This document shows positions 22,225-30,937 of a stretch of 39,467 bases of DNA, in pieces. Source of the DNA: an uncultured Microbacterium sp. (GTDB taxonomy: Bacteria > Actinomycetota > Actinomycetes > Actinomycetales > Microbacteriaceae). The position numbers were made by a program, and so were the translations under genes. The DNA lies in NCBI GenBank assembly GCA_937926065.1, contig CALANM010000129.1, positions 1 to 39,467 on the forward strand. The letters run 5' to 3'. The first letter of the stretch is position 1; each line of letters starts with the position of its first letter. A model generated the notes under the pieces. The model had not been told where the DNA came from. It made no database searches and worked only from the letters and a program-made list of their open reading frames with translations.

Positions 22225-23322
22225 TCAGCCGGAGACGGGAACCGCCGAGCGGGTGCGCGCGATCGTGAACTGGCCGATGACGCGCGTGCCGTCGTAGAGG
22301 ACGGCGGTCTGGCCGGGAGCCACGCCATCGAAAGGCACCTCGGGGCGCACCGTGATCACGCCGTCGACGACCGTGGCGCGAGCCGGCACCGGATCGGCGT
22401 GAGCCCGGATCTGGACTTCGCAGTCGAACTCGTCCGCCTCCGGCGCGCGCCCGGCCCACGAATGCCGCTCGCCCGCGATCTCCGCCGTGGCGAGCGCCTC
22501 CTTGGGGCCGACGACGACCGTGTTGGTGACCGGACGCACCTCCAGCACGAAGCGCGGCTTGCCGTCGGGAGCGGGGGTGCCCAGCTGGAGCCCGCGCCTC
22601 TGGCCGACGGTGAACGCGTGGGCGCCCTCGTGGGTTCCGACCACGGCTCCCGAGCGGTCGACGATCGCGCCCGTCTCGCTGCCCACCTTCTCAGCCAGCC
22701 AGCCACGCGTGTCGCCATCGGGAATGAAGCAGATGTCGTGGCTGTCCGGCTTCTGGGCCACGGTCAGACCGCGCTCGGCGGCCTCGGCCCGCACGATCGC
22801 CTTCGAGGGCGTCGTGCCGAGCGGAAAGTACGTGTGGGCGAGCTGCTCGGCCGTCAGCACGCCGAGAACGTACGACTGATCCTTCGCGGCATCCGACGCG
22901 CGATGCAGCTCACGGCCCTGCGGACCATCGACCACCAGGGCGTAGTGGCCCGTGCAGACGGCATCGAAGCCGAGTTCGAGCGCGCGCTCGAGAAGCGCGG
23001 CGAACTTGATCTTCTCGTTGCACCGCATGCACGGGTTGGGCGTGCGACCCGCCTTGTACTCCTCGATGAAGTCATCGATGACATCGTCGCGGAACCGCTC
23101 AGAGAAGTCCCACACGTAGAACGGGATGCCGAGTCGGTCGGCGGCACGTCGCGCGTCCATGGCGTCTTCGATCGTGCAGCATCCGCGACTGCCCGTGCGC
23201 AGGGTTCCGCCCGCCCGCGACAGCGCCAGATGCACGCCGACGACATCGTGTCCGGCGTCGACGGCACGCGCGGCTGCAACGGCCGAGTCGACGCCGCCGC
23301 TCATCGCCGCAAGGATCCTCAT
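22225..23322 (-). CDS. mnmA: tRNA-specific 2-thiouridylase MnmA
   Basis: Makes s2U34 in tRNA-Lys, -Glu and -Gln using sulfur handed over from a cysteine desulfurase. 365 aa. The PP-loop SGGVDS (8-13) binds ATP; NPCMRCN gives the first catalytic Cys (Cys98 or Cys101), and KPDSHDICFIPDGD the second (Cys198). QRRGLQLG and the C-terminal beta-barrel follow. The ATG is 6 nt after TAGACT. It lies just downstream of a cysteine desulfurase gene, the likely sulfur donor, as in the Bacillus YrvO-MnmA pair. Confidence 0.95.
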   Translation of the reverse strand: MRILAAMSGGVDSAVAAARAVDAGHDVVGVHLALSRAGGTLRTGSRGCCTIEDAMDARRAADRLGIPFYVWDFSERFRDDVIDDFIEEYKAGRTPNPCMRCNEKIKFAALLERALELGFDAVCTGHYALVVDGPQGRELHRASDAAKDQSYVLGVLTAEQLAHTYFPLGTTPSKAIVRAEAAERGLTVAQKPDSHDICFIPDGDTRGWLAEKVGSETGAIVDRSGAVVGTHEGAHAFTVGQRRGLQLGTPAPDGKPRFVLEVRPVTNTVVVGPKEALATAEIAGERHSWAGRAPEADEFDCEVQIRAHADPVPARATVVDGVITVRPEVPFDGVAPGQTAVLYDGTRVIGQFTIARTRSAVPVSG

Positions 23323-23328
23323 GCCCTC

Positions 23329-23334
23329 AGTCTA
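23329..23334 (-). promoter_or_regulatory. Leaderless-type promoter of mnmA
   Basis: TAGACT on the minus strand, 6 nt before the ATG at 23322, inside the 35-nt gap after the cysteine desulfurase gene. Confidence 0.5.
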
Positions 23335-23357
23335 CGAACCCCCGCCTGGGCAGAGGC

Positions 23358-24527
23358 TCAGCGAGCCGTTGCGGCCACGGCACGCCGGTAGACCGCCGGG
23401 AGGACGCGCAGCAGCGTCGCCACATCGTCCTCGGTGGAGGTGCGGCCGAGGGTGAGGCGCAGCACCGATCGCGCGGCGCGCTCGTCGCGGCCCAGAGCAA
23501 GCACGACATGCGACGGCTCCGTGACGCCCGCCTGGCATGCCGAGCCCGTCGAGACCGCCACGCCCTCCTGATCGAGCAGGAAGAGAAGCGTCTCCCCCGA
23601 CGCGCCCGGGAAGTGCACGTGCAGGTTGCCTGGGAGCCGGCGTTCCGGGTCGCCCAGGAACTCCGCCTCGGGGACGGCGGCGCGAATGCCGTCGGCGAGA
23701 CGCCGGCGCAGCGCGCCAACTCGCTGCGCCTCCGCCTCACGATCCGCCACCGCGGCAGTGATCGCCGCCGCCAGAGCCGCCGCGCCCGCGACGTCCTGCG
23801 TGCCAGACCGGAGACCGCGCTGCTGACCGCCGCCGTGCAGCAGCGGAGACAGCACCGCGTGCCGGGACACGACGAGCGCGCCCGTGCCGATCGGCGCACC
23901 GATCTTGTGGCCCGAGAGGCTCAGTGCCACCAGGCCGCCCGCGCCCTTGTGAGCGCCACGCCATTCGGAGAAGTCAACGGGGATCGCTCCGACCGCGCCC
24001 ACCGCATCGAGGTGAAGCGGGACCCCCGCCGCCCGCGCGGCGGCCGCCAGCGCATCGGCATCCGAGAGCGTGCCGACCTCGTTGTTGGCGACGAGTGCCG
24101 TCGCCAGCGCGGCGCCTTCCAGTGCTGCGGCGAACGCGTCGACGCTCACGGCACCGGTCGCCGTGAGCGGCACGTGGCGGATGACGGCGCTCTGCGACGT
24201 TCGCAGCCACTCGACGGCATCCATCGTCGCGTGGTGCTCGCCGTCGGGCAGCACGATCGCCTCGGCATCCACGGAGCGCGACCACCACAGGCCCTTGAGG
24301 GCGAGGTTGATCGACTCCGTGCCGCCCGACGTGAAGACGACCTCGATGGGGTCGCATCCGAGCGCGGCGGCGACCGCCTCGCGGGACTCCTCCAGCACAC
24401 GGCGCGCTTCTTGACCCGCGGCGTGGACCGACGAGGCATTGCCCACGATCTGGGTCGCCACCAGCCACGCCTCTCGCGCCTCGGCGCGCAACGGCGTCGT
24501 GGCGGCGTGATCGAGGTACACCGGCAT
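23358..24527 (-). CDS. Cysteine desulfurase (NifS/IscS family)
   Basis: PLP enzyme converting cysteine to alanine and enzyme-bound persulfide. 389 aa. Signatures: YLDHAATTPLR, NASSVHAAGQEARR, FTSGGTESINLALKG, LDAVGAVG, the PLP lysine in LSGHKIG (Lys208), GGGQQRGLRSGT, and the catalytic Cys331 in STGSACQAG. The active-site loop is of class I length. It has a GGGAGGA ribosome-binding site before the ATG, so its mRNA has a leader. Adjacency to mnmA points to a role in tRNA thiolation, though Fe-S supply is also possible. Confidence 0.94.
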   Translation of the reverse strand: MPVYLDHAATTPLRAEAREAWLVATQIVGNASSVHAAGQEARRVLEESREAVAAALGCDPIEVVFTSGGTESINLALKGLWWSRSVDAEAIVLPDGEHHATMDAVEWLRTSQSAVIRHVPLTATGAVSVDAFAAALEGAALATALVANNEVGTLSDADALAAAARAAGVPLHLDAVGAVGAIPVDFSEWRGAHKGAGGLVALSLSGHKIGAPIGTGALVVSRHAVLSPLLHGGGQQRGLRSGTQDVAGAAALAAAITAAVADREAEAQRVGALRRRLADGIRAAVPEAEFLGDPERRLPGNLHVHFPGASGETLLFLLDQEGVAVSTGSACQAGVTEPSHVVLALGRDERAARSVLRLTLGRTSTEDDVATLLRVLPAVYRRAVAATAR

Positions 24528-24567
24528 CGCGCTCCTCCCGCCGTCGTTCTCGGGCCTCCGGCGTTAC

Positions 24568-24574
24568 TACTGTA
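24568..24574. promoter_or_regulatory. Overlapping divergent -10 hexamers, cysteine desulfurase / glgX
   Basis: Plus strand TACTGT (24568-24573) lies 7 nt before the glgX ATG. Minus strand TACAGT (24574-24569) serves the cysteine desulfurase gene. The hexamers are offset by one base, so both promoters cannot be open at once. Confidence 0.45.
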
Positions 24575-24580
24575 GATCGC

Positions 24581-26656
24581 ATGTCCCGAACGCCGGCCGA
24601 CGACGAAGCTCCCCTTCTCTCCGCCGGGCTCGACCGGCTCGGGGTGACCCTGGGTCCGGACGGCGGCACCCTGCGAGTGTGGTCGGCCAACGCGACGAGC
24701 ATCGAGCTCGTGCTGTTCGACGAGATCGATCTCGACTGGATGGTCGACTCCCTCCCCCTCCAACGTGACGAGCACGCCGTGTGGGAGGTCACCACCCCTC
24801 GCCTCGCGGCCGGCGCCCGCTACGCGATCCGGGTCGACGGGCCGCACGGCCCCGGTCACACCTTCAACCCGCAGACTCTGCTCATCGAGCCGTACTCCAA
24901 GGGTCTCGTCTCCGGTGGCTACACAGACTGGCGCTCGGTCGTCGTCGACACATCGTTCGACTGGGGCGGCATCGAGAAGCCACGCACATCCCTCGACAAG
25001 ACCGTGATCTACGAAGCGCACGTGAAGGGCCTCACCAAGCGGCATCCCGGCATCCCGCCCGCTCTGCACGGCACCTATGCCGGGCTCGCCCATCCCGTCA
25101 TGGTCGAGCATCTCCGCTCGCTGGGCGTGACAGCCGTCGAGCTGCTCCCCATACACGCCTTCGAGAGCGAGCCTCGACTCCTCCAGCACGGCCTGACCAA
25201 CTACTGGGGCTACAACACACTCAACTTCTTCACGCCCCACGCCGACTACGCGACCGCCGCGAGTCGCGCCGAGGGCCCGGGCGCGGTGCTGCGTGAATTC
25301 AAGACGATGGTCCGCGACCTCCACGCTGCCGGCATCGAAGTCATCCTCGACGTCGTCTACAACCACACCGCGGAAGGCGAGATCGGCGGCCCGCGCACGA
25401 GCCTCCGGGGCATCGACAACCGCTCGTACTACCGCCAGCACGGCGATGGCGCCTACATCGATGTCACTGGATGCGGGAACTCGGTCAACACCGCCATCGG
25501 TGCCGTCGCGCGGCTCGTGATCGACTCCCTCCGCTACTGGGCGAACGACGTCGGCGTCGACGGCTTCCGCTTCGACCTCGCCACGACTCTCGGCCGCGGC
25601 GCCGACCATTCGTACTCACCCGACCACCCGCTCCTGAAAGCGATCACGACCCACCCCGACCTGGCGGGGGTCAAGATGATCGCCGAGCCGTGGGACGTGG
25701 GGATGGGCGGATGGCAGACGGGCAACTTCGGCGCCGGCTGGTCCGAGTGGAACGACCGCTATCGCGATCGGGTGCGAAACTTCTGGCTCAGCGATGTCGA
25801 CTATGCGCGGCGCGCCGGCACGGCTCCCGTCGGCATCGGCGGGTTCGCGACGCGCCTCGCTGGATCGTCGAACACGTTCTCGACCGATCGGGGCCCGCTC
25901 GCCGGCATCAACTTCGTGACGGCGCACGATGGCTTCACACTGCGCGACCTCGTCTCGTACGACGTCAAGCACAACATGGGCAACGGCGAGCACAATCGTG
26001 ACGGCGCCGACATGAATCGCTCATTCAATCACGGCGCCGAGGGATCCACCGACGACGAATCGATCCTCTCCCGACGACGCAAGGCAATGCGCAACCTGCT
26101 CGGCACCTTGCTGCTGTCAGCCGGCGTGCCCATGCTGACCGCGGGTGACGAGTTCGCTCGCACGCAGCGCGGCAACAACAACGCCTACTGCCACGATTCG
26201 CCGCTGACGTGGCTTTCGTGGGAGCACGCGCCCTGGCAGGAGGACCTCGCCGCCCACGTGCGCCGGCTGCTGCAGCTGCGTCGAGAGAATCCGGCCCTAC
26301 GGCCGTCGCGCTTCGCCCACGAGGTCGAGACCGTCCCGAGCGCGTCGGTCATCGACTGGTACGACGAGCACGGCGAGACGATGTCCGTGGAGAGATGGAC
26401 CAACCCAGATCACCGCACGCTGCAGTACGACGCACGCTCGACGCCCGAGATCGAGAGCCCCAACCGCATCCTCCTGATCGTTCACGGCAACGAGCGCCCC
26501 GTCGACGTGACCCTGCCGCGCATCGAGGGCGTGTCACGGTACGTCTCACTGTGGTCGAGCGTCGAGGAACGCCCTTCGCTGGACGAGAACGCGCTGCATC
26601 CCGGCGACGTCGTGCACCTTCCCGACACCGCCATGCGGCTGTTCCGCATCGAGTGA
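24581..26656 (+). CDS. glgX: Glycogen debranching enzyme GlgX
   Basis: Hydrolyses alpha-1,6 branches of glycogen or limit dextrin. 691 aa, usual length. An N-terminal CBM48 domain (LRVWSANATSIELVLFD) leads into a GH13_11 barrel: AVELLPIHAFESE, VILDVVYNHTAEG, GFRFDLATTLGR (nucleophile Asp332), MIAEPWDVG (acid/base Glu369) and FVTAHDGFT (Asp450). The segment GDEFARTQRGNNNAYCHD is diagnostic for GlgX and the related TreX. The ATG is 7 nt after TACTGT, almost leaderless. First of three glycan genes on this strand; it is followed by a 56-nt gap with its own promoter. Confidence 0.95.
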   Translation: MSRTPADDEAPLLSAGLDRLGVTLGPDGGTLRVWSANATSIELVLFDEIDLDWMVDSLPLQRDEHAVWEVTTPRLAAGARYAIRVDGPHGPGHTFNPQTLLIEPYSKGLVSGGYTDWRSVVVDTSFDWGGIEKPRTSLDKTVIYEAHVKGLTKRHPGIPPALHGTYAGLAHPVMVEHLRSLGVTAVELLPIHAFESEPRLLQHGLTNYWGYNTLNFFTPHADYATAASRAEGPGAVLREFKTMVRDLHAAGIEVILDVVYNHTAEGEIGGPRTSLRGIDNRSYYRQHGDGAYIDVTGCGNSVNTAIGAVARLVIDSLRYWANDVGVDGFRFDLATTLGRGADHSYSPDHPLLKAITTHPDLAGVKMIAEPWDVGMGGWQTGNFGAGWSEWNDRYRDRVRNFWLSDVDYARRAGTAPVGIGGFATRLAGSSNTFSTDRGPLAGINFVTAHDGFTLRDLVSYDVKHNMGNGEHNRDGADMNRSFNHGAEGSTDDESILSRRRKAMRNLLGTLLLSAGVPMLTAGDEFARTQRGNNNAYCHDSPLTWLSWEHAPWQEDLAAHVRRLLQLRRENPALRPSRFAHEVETVPSASVIDWYDEHGETMSVERWTNPDHRTLQYDARSTPEIESPNRILLIVHGNERPVDVTLPRIEGVSRYVSLWSSVEERPSLDENALHPGDVVHLPDTAMRLFRIE

Positions 26657-26662
26657 CGCAGT

Positions 26663-26676
26663 CCCGGTCTCGACCG
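26663..26676 (+). terminator. Small hairpin after glgX
   Basis: CCGGTC-TC-GACCGG just past the glgX stop. With a 4-nt loop the stem is 5 bp. It is weak; it could reduce read-through before the glgE promoter. Confidence 0.25.
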
Positions 26677-26700
26677 GTACCCGCCTGCACGCCATGGCGG

Positions 26701-26706
26701 TAGGTT
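26701..26706 (+). promoter_or_regulatory. Leaderless-type promoter of glgE-glgB
   Basis: TAGGTT followed by 6 nt and the GTG at 26713. Confidence 0.5.
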
Positions 26707-26712
26707 CGACAC

Positions 26713-28791
26713 GTGGCCTCCAAGACGCACACCACCGGTTCCATTCGCAGCACTGCGCAGATCCCGGCTCGTCCAGCGATGCCGTGGCAGGCCGAGCCCG
26801 ATACCGTCAACGGGCGCATCCCGATGAGTGACGCGCGCCCCAGCGTGCCCGGCGGGCGTTTCCCCGCGTCGGCCTTCGTCGGCGAGGCGGTGTCGTTCCA
26901 GGTGACGGCCTTCCGGGAAGGGCACGACCTCATCGGAGTGCACGTGCGCCTGACCTCCCCCTCCGGGGAGGAATCGCTGCATCGACTCACCGATCTTCGC
27001 GACGGATTCGACCGCTGGCGGGTGCTCCTCTCGCCGCTCGAGCAGGGGATGTGGCGGTTCCGTTTCGAGGCCTTCGGCGACGATTTCGCGACCTGGCAGC
27101 ACGCCGCCGATCTGAAGATCGAAGCCGGCGTCGACGCACCCCTCATGCGCGAGATGGGCGCGCTGCTCTTCGACCGGGCCGCGGCAGAGCGCGGGCGCCC
27201 GACGGCCGAACGTCGCATGCTGACCGAGGCGGCCGAGCGCCTGCGCGATACGGCGGTCGACGACGCCGCGAGCCTCACGATCGTGCGCGATGCGAGCATC
27301 GCCGAGGCCTTCGCCGCGCGCCCGCTCCAGTCGCTGCTGACGGCGGGCCCTGAGATGCACCTCCTCGTAGAGCGCGAACGCGCGGGTGTGGGGGCGTGGT
27401 ACGAGTTCTTCCCTCGCTCGGAGGGCGCCAGGCGCCTGAAGGACGGCACAGTGAAGAGCGGGAGCTTCCGCACGGCGAAGAACCGGCTCCCGGCGGTGGC
27501 CGCGATGGGATTCGACGTCGTTTACCTGCCGCCCATCCATCCGATCGGAACGATCAACCGGAAGGGGCCCAACAACACCCTCGAGGCCGGACCGGGCGAC
27601 CCCGGCTCGCCGTGGGCGATCGGCTCCGCCGCCGGCGGCCACGACGCCGTCCACCCCGATCTCGGAACGCTCGCCGACTTCCGCGCGTTCGTGCGTGCCG
27701 CACAGGCCGAGGGGCTCGAAGTCGCGCTCGACCTGGCGTTGCAGGCAGCGCCTGATCACCCCTGGGTGACGCAGCATCCCGAGTGGTTCACGACGCTCCC
27801 GGACGGTTCGATCGCCTACGCCGAGAACCCGCCGAAGAAGTATCAGGACATCTACCCGATCAACTTCGACAACGACCCCGAGGGCATCCGTGCCGAGGTC
27901 CTGCGCATCGTCCGCCACTGGATCGCGCAAGGCGTCAAGATCTTCCGCGTCGACAACCCGCACACCAAGCCCCTGCAGTTCTGGGAGTGGCTCATCGCCA
28001 CCGTCAACGCTGAGGACCCCGACGTCGTCTTCCTGGCCGAGGCCTTCACGCGCCCGTCGCCCCTGCAGGCCCTTGCCTACAGCGGCTTCCAGCAGAGCTA
28101 CTCCTACTTCACGTGGCGCAACACCAAGCCCGAGCTGGAGGAGTTCCTCCGGTGGATCTCTGACGATACCGCCGACTTCATGCGCCCCAACCTCTTCGTC
28201 AACACTCCCGACATCCTCACCGAATACCTGCAGTACGGGGGCCGGCCCGCATACAAGATCCGCGCGGCGATCGCCGCGACGGGCGGCGCGAGCTACGGCG
28301 TGTACGCCGGGTACGAGCTCTTCGAGAATGTCGCCCGACCGGGCTCCGAGGAGAACATCGACAACGAGAAGTACGAGTACAAGTTCCGTGACTGGGCCGC
28401 CGCCGAAGCCGCCGGTGATTCGCTCGCGCCCTATCTCACACGGCTCAACGAGATCCGCCGCGCGCACCCCGCCCTACGACAGCTGCGCGGACTCTCCCTG
28501 CACTGGAGCGACGACGACGCGATCCTCGTCTACTCCAAGCACATCCCGGGGGCCCTTTCGACCGATGGCGTCGACGACACGATCATCGTCGTGGCCAACG
28601 TCGACCCCCACTCGGCCCGTCAGACCATGGTGCACATCGACAGCGCCGTCTTCGGCATCCCCCGCGGCGACGACTACGACGTCACGGACCTCATCACCGG
28701 CTCCCAATGGACGTGGAACCAGGACAACTTCGTGCGCCTGGACGCCTTCCACGAGCCGGTGCACATCCTGCACGTGAAGGGCAAGCGATGA
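26713..28791 (+). CDS. glgE: Alpha-1,4-glucan:maltose-1-phosphate maltosyltransferase GlgE
   Basis: Extends alpha-1,4-glucans with maltosyl units from alpha-maltose 1-phosphate. 692 aa, GH13_3. After a disordered start of about 30 residues comes the N domain (PGGRFPASAFVGEAVSFQV) and the S-domain helices. The barrel shows YLPPIHPIGTINRKG, GSPWAIGSAAGGHDAVHP, the nucleophile in FRVDNPHTKP (Asp414), the acid/base in FLAEAFTRP (Glu443) and FVNTPDIL. The GGH and NTPD blocks separate GlgE from other GH13 enzymes. It is coupled to glgB by an ATGA overlap, as in mycobacteria. No maltose-1-phosphate-making enzyme is in the window. Confidence 0.95.
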   Translation: MASKTHTTGSIRSTAQIPARPAMPWQAEPDTVNGRIPMSDARPSVPGGRFPASAFVGEAVSFQVTAFREGHDLIGVHVRLTSPSGEESLHRLTDLRDGFDRWRVLLSPLEQGMWRFRFEAFGDDFATWQHAADLKIEAGVDAPLMREMGALLFDRAAAERGRPTAERRMLTEAAERLRDTAVDDAASLTIVRDASIAEAFAARPLQSLLTAGPEMHLLVERERAGVGAWYEFFPRSEGARRLKDGTVKSGSFRTAKNRLPAVAAMGFDVVYLPPIHPIGTINRKGPNNTLEAGPGDPGSPWAIGSAAGGHDAVHPDLGTLADFRAFVRAAQAEGLEVALDLALQAAPDHPWVTQHPEWFTTLPDGSIAYAENPPKKYQDIYPINFDNDPEGIRAEVLRIVRHWIAQGVKIFRVDNPHTKPLQFWEWLIATVNAEDPDVVFLAEAFTRPSPLQALAYSGFQQSYSYFTWRNTKPELEEFLRWISDDTADFMRPNLFVNTPDILTEYLQYGGRPAYKIRAAIAATGGASYGVYAGYELFENVARPGSEENIDNEKYEYKFRDWAAAEAAGDSLAPYLTRLNEIRRAHPALRQLRGLSLHWSDDDAILVYSKHIPGALSTDGVDDTIIVVANVDPHSARQTMVHIDSAVFGIPRGDDYDVTDLITGSQWTWNQDNFVRLDAFHEPVHILHVKGKR

Positions 28792-30923
28792 CATCACCCT
28801 CCCTCTCGGTCCTCGACGCCGTCGCCACCGGGTCGTACCACGCGCCCCACGATGTGCTCGGGCTCCATCGCGAAGGCGACGTGTGGGTCATCCGGGCGCG
28901 CCGGCCTATGGCTGCCGCCGTCACAGCGCTCGCCTCCGACGGGCGGCGTATCGAGCTGAGCCACGTCCATGGCGGCGTGTGGGAGGGAACGACCGAGGAG
29001 CCTCCGGCGGCGTACGAGCTCCTGGCGACATACGACAACGGGCCCGAGCACCGCGCCGATGACCCCTACCGGCACCTCCCGACGCTCGGCGAGATGGATC
29101 TTCACCTCATCCGCGAAGGACGACATGAGGAGCTCTGGCGGGTGCTCGGCGCGCAGGTACGGCACTTCACGGGCGTGTCCGGTGTGTCCTTCGCCGTGTG
29201 GGCGCCCAATGCGCGCGCCGTCCGGGTCGTCGGGTCCTTCAATGACTGGGACGGACAGTCCCACGCGATGCGCTCTCTCGGCTCAAGCGGTGTCTGGGAG
29301 ATCTTCGTTCCCGGCCTCGGAGCCGGCGCCGTGTACAAGTACGAGATCCTCACCGCCGACGGAGCGTGGATCCTCAAAGCCGACCCGATGGCCCGGTGGT
29401 CGGAGGTTCCGCCGGCCACCGCCTCCGTCGTGACCGAGAGCACGTACACGTGGAACGACGACGCGTGGCTGCGACAGCGCGCTTCGCAGACCCCGCTCGA
29501 CCAGGCCATGTCGACCTACGAGCTCCACCTCGGCTCCTGGCGCGACGGGCTCGGCTACCGCGAGGCGGCGGACCCGATCATCGAGCACGTGACCTCCCTG
29601 GGCTTCACCCACGTGGAGTTCCTGCCCCTCGCAGAGCACCCGTTCGGGGGCTCCTGGGGCTACCAGGTCAGCGGCTACTACGCCCCCACCAGCCGATTCG
29701 GCACCCCTGATGACCTCCGCTATCTCATCGACCGCCTGCACCAGGCCGGCATCGGGGTCATCATGGACTGGGTCCCCGGTCACTTTCCCAAAGACGCCTT
29801 CGCCCTCGCGCGATTCGACGGTCAGCCCCTCTACGAGCACCCCGACCCGAGGCGTGGCGAGCACAAGGACTGGGGAACGCTCATCTTCGACTACGGCCGC
29901 AACGAGGTGCGCAACTTCCTCGTGGCCAACGCGCTGTACTGGTTCGAGGAGTTCCACGTCGACGGGCTCCGCGTGGATGCCGTTGCGTCGATGCTCTACC
30001 TCGACTATTCGCGTGAGGCCGGCGAATGGGAGCCCAACATCCACGGCGGGCGCGAGAACCTCGAGGCCATCCGCTTCCTGCAGGAGGTCAACGCCACCGC
30101 CTACAAGCGCTACCCCGGCATCGCGATGATCGCCGAGGAGTCGACGAGCTTTCCGGGCGTCACCGCGCCCACCGATCAGGGCGGGCTCGGGTTCGGCTTC
30201 AAGTGGAACATGGGCTGGATGAACGACTCACTCGTGTACATGAAGCGCGACCCCATGTACCGGTCGCACCACGAGGGTGAGCTGTCGTTCTCGTTCGTCT
30301 ACGCGTTCACCGAGAACTTCGTGCTGCCCATCAGCCACGACGAGGTCGTGCACGGAAAAGGAACGCTGTTCACGCGGATGCCCGGCGACCACTGGCAGAA
30401 GCTCGCCAATATGCGTGCCTACCTCGCCTACATGTGGGGCCACCCGGGCAAGCAGCTGCTGTTCATGGGTCAGGAGTTCGGGCAGATGTCGGAATGGTCG
30501 GAGTCCCGCCAGCTCGACTGGTGGATCCTCGACCAGCCGGCGCACCGCCAGCTCCGCGACTTCGTAGGCGCGCTCAACGGCGTCTACCGCGCTCACGCAC
30601 CGCTCTGGTCACGTGACAGTGACGCCTCCGCATTCGCCCGGCTGGGTGCGCCGACGTGGAACCCGAACGTCATCGCCTTCGCGCGCCGCGACCATCACGG
30701 CAACACGGTCGCCGTGATCGCGAACTTCTCCGGCGCACCGATCTACGACTACACGATCACGATGCCGGAGCGCGGCGAGTGGGTCGAGGTCCTGAACTCC
30801 GACGCACACGAGTACGGGGGCTCGGGAGTCGGCAATCTCGGCGCCGTGCACACCGATGGCGGCGGAGATGTCAGCATGGTGCTTCCTCCCCTCGGCGTGC
30901 TCTGGTTCGCACACCGCGCCTGA
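28788..30923 (+). CDS. glgB: 1,4-alpha-glucan branching enzyme GlgB
   Basis: Introduces alpha-1,6 branches into alpha-glucan. 711 aa. It has two N-terminal CBM48-type modules (first about 8-100, then GVSFAVWAPNARAVRVVGSF), and a GH13_9 barrel: FLPLAEHPFGGSWGYQ, VIMDWVPGHFPKD, GLRVDAVASMLYLDY (nucleophile Asp397), MIAEESTSFPG (acid/base Glu450) and PISHDEVVHGKG. LLFMGQEFGQMSEW is conserved in GlgB. The ATG at 28788 overlaps the glgE stop (ATGA), so the two enzymes are made together, fitting their cooperation in building branched glucan. Confidence 0.96.
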   Translation: MTSPSLSVLDAVATGSYHAPHDVLGLHREGDVWVIRARRPMAAAVTALASDGRRIELSHVHGGVWEGTTEEPPAAYELLATYDNGPEHRADDPYRHLPTLGEMDLHLIREGRHEELWRVLGAQVRHFTGVSGVSFAVWAPNARAVRVVGSFNDWDGQSHAMRSLGSSGVWEIFVPGLGAGAVYKYEILTADGAWILKADPMARWSEVPPATASVVTESTYTWNDDAWLRQRASQTPLDQAMSTYELHLGSWRDGLGYREAADPIIEHVTSLGFTHVEFLPLAEHPFGGSWGYQVSGYYAPTSRFGTPDDLRYLIDRLHQAGIGVIMDWVPGHFPKDAFALARFDGQPLYEHPDPRRGEHKDWGTLIFDYGRNEVRNFLVANALYWFEEFHVDGLRVDAVASMLYLDYSREAGEWEPNIHGGRENLEAIRFLQEVNATAYKRYPGIAMIAEESTSFPGVTAPTDQGGLGFGFKWNMGWMNDSLVYMKRDPMYRSHHEGELSFSFVYAFTENFVLPISHDEVVHGKGTLFTRMPGDHWQKLANMRAYLAYMWGHPGKQLLFMGQEFGQMSEWSESRQLDWWILDQPAHRQLRDFVGALNGVYRAHAPLWSRDSDASAFARLGAPTWNPNVIAFARRDHHGNTVAVIANFSGAPIYDYTITMPERGEWVEVLNSDAHEYGGSGVGNLGAVHTDGGGDVSMVLPPLGVLWFAHRA

Positions 30924-30937
30924 TCGACGGACCGAGG

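Noticed and set aside
26482..28467. A 661-codon minus-strand frame opposite glgE
   Set aside because: Shadow frame; glgE on the plus strand has all catalytic motifs.
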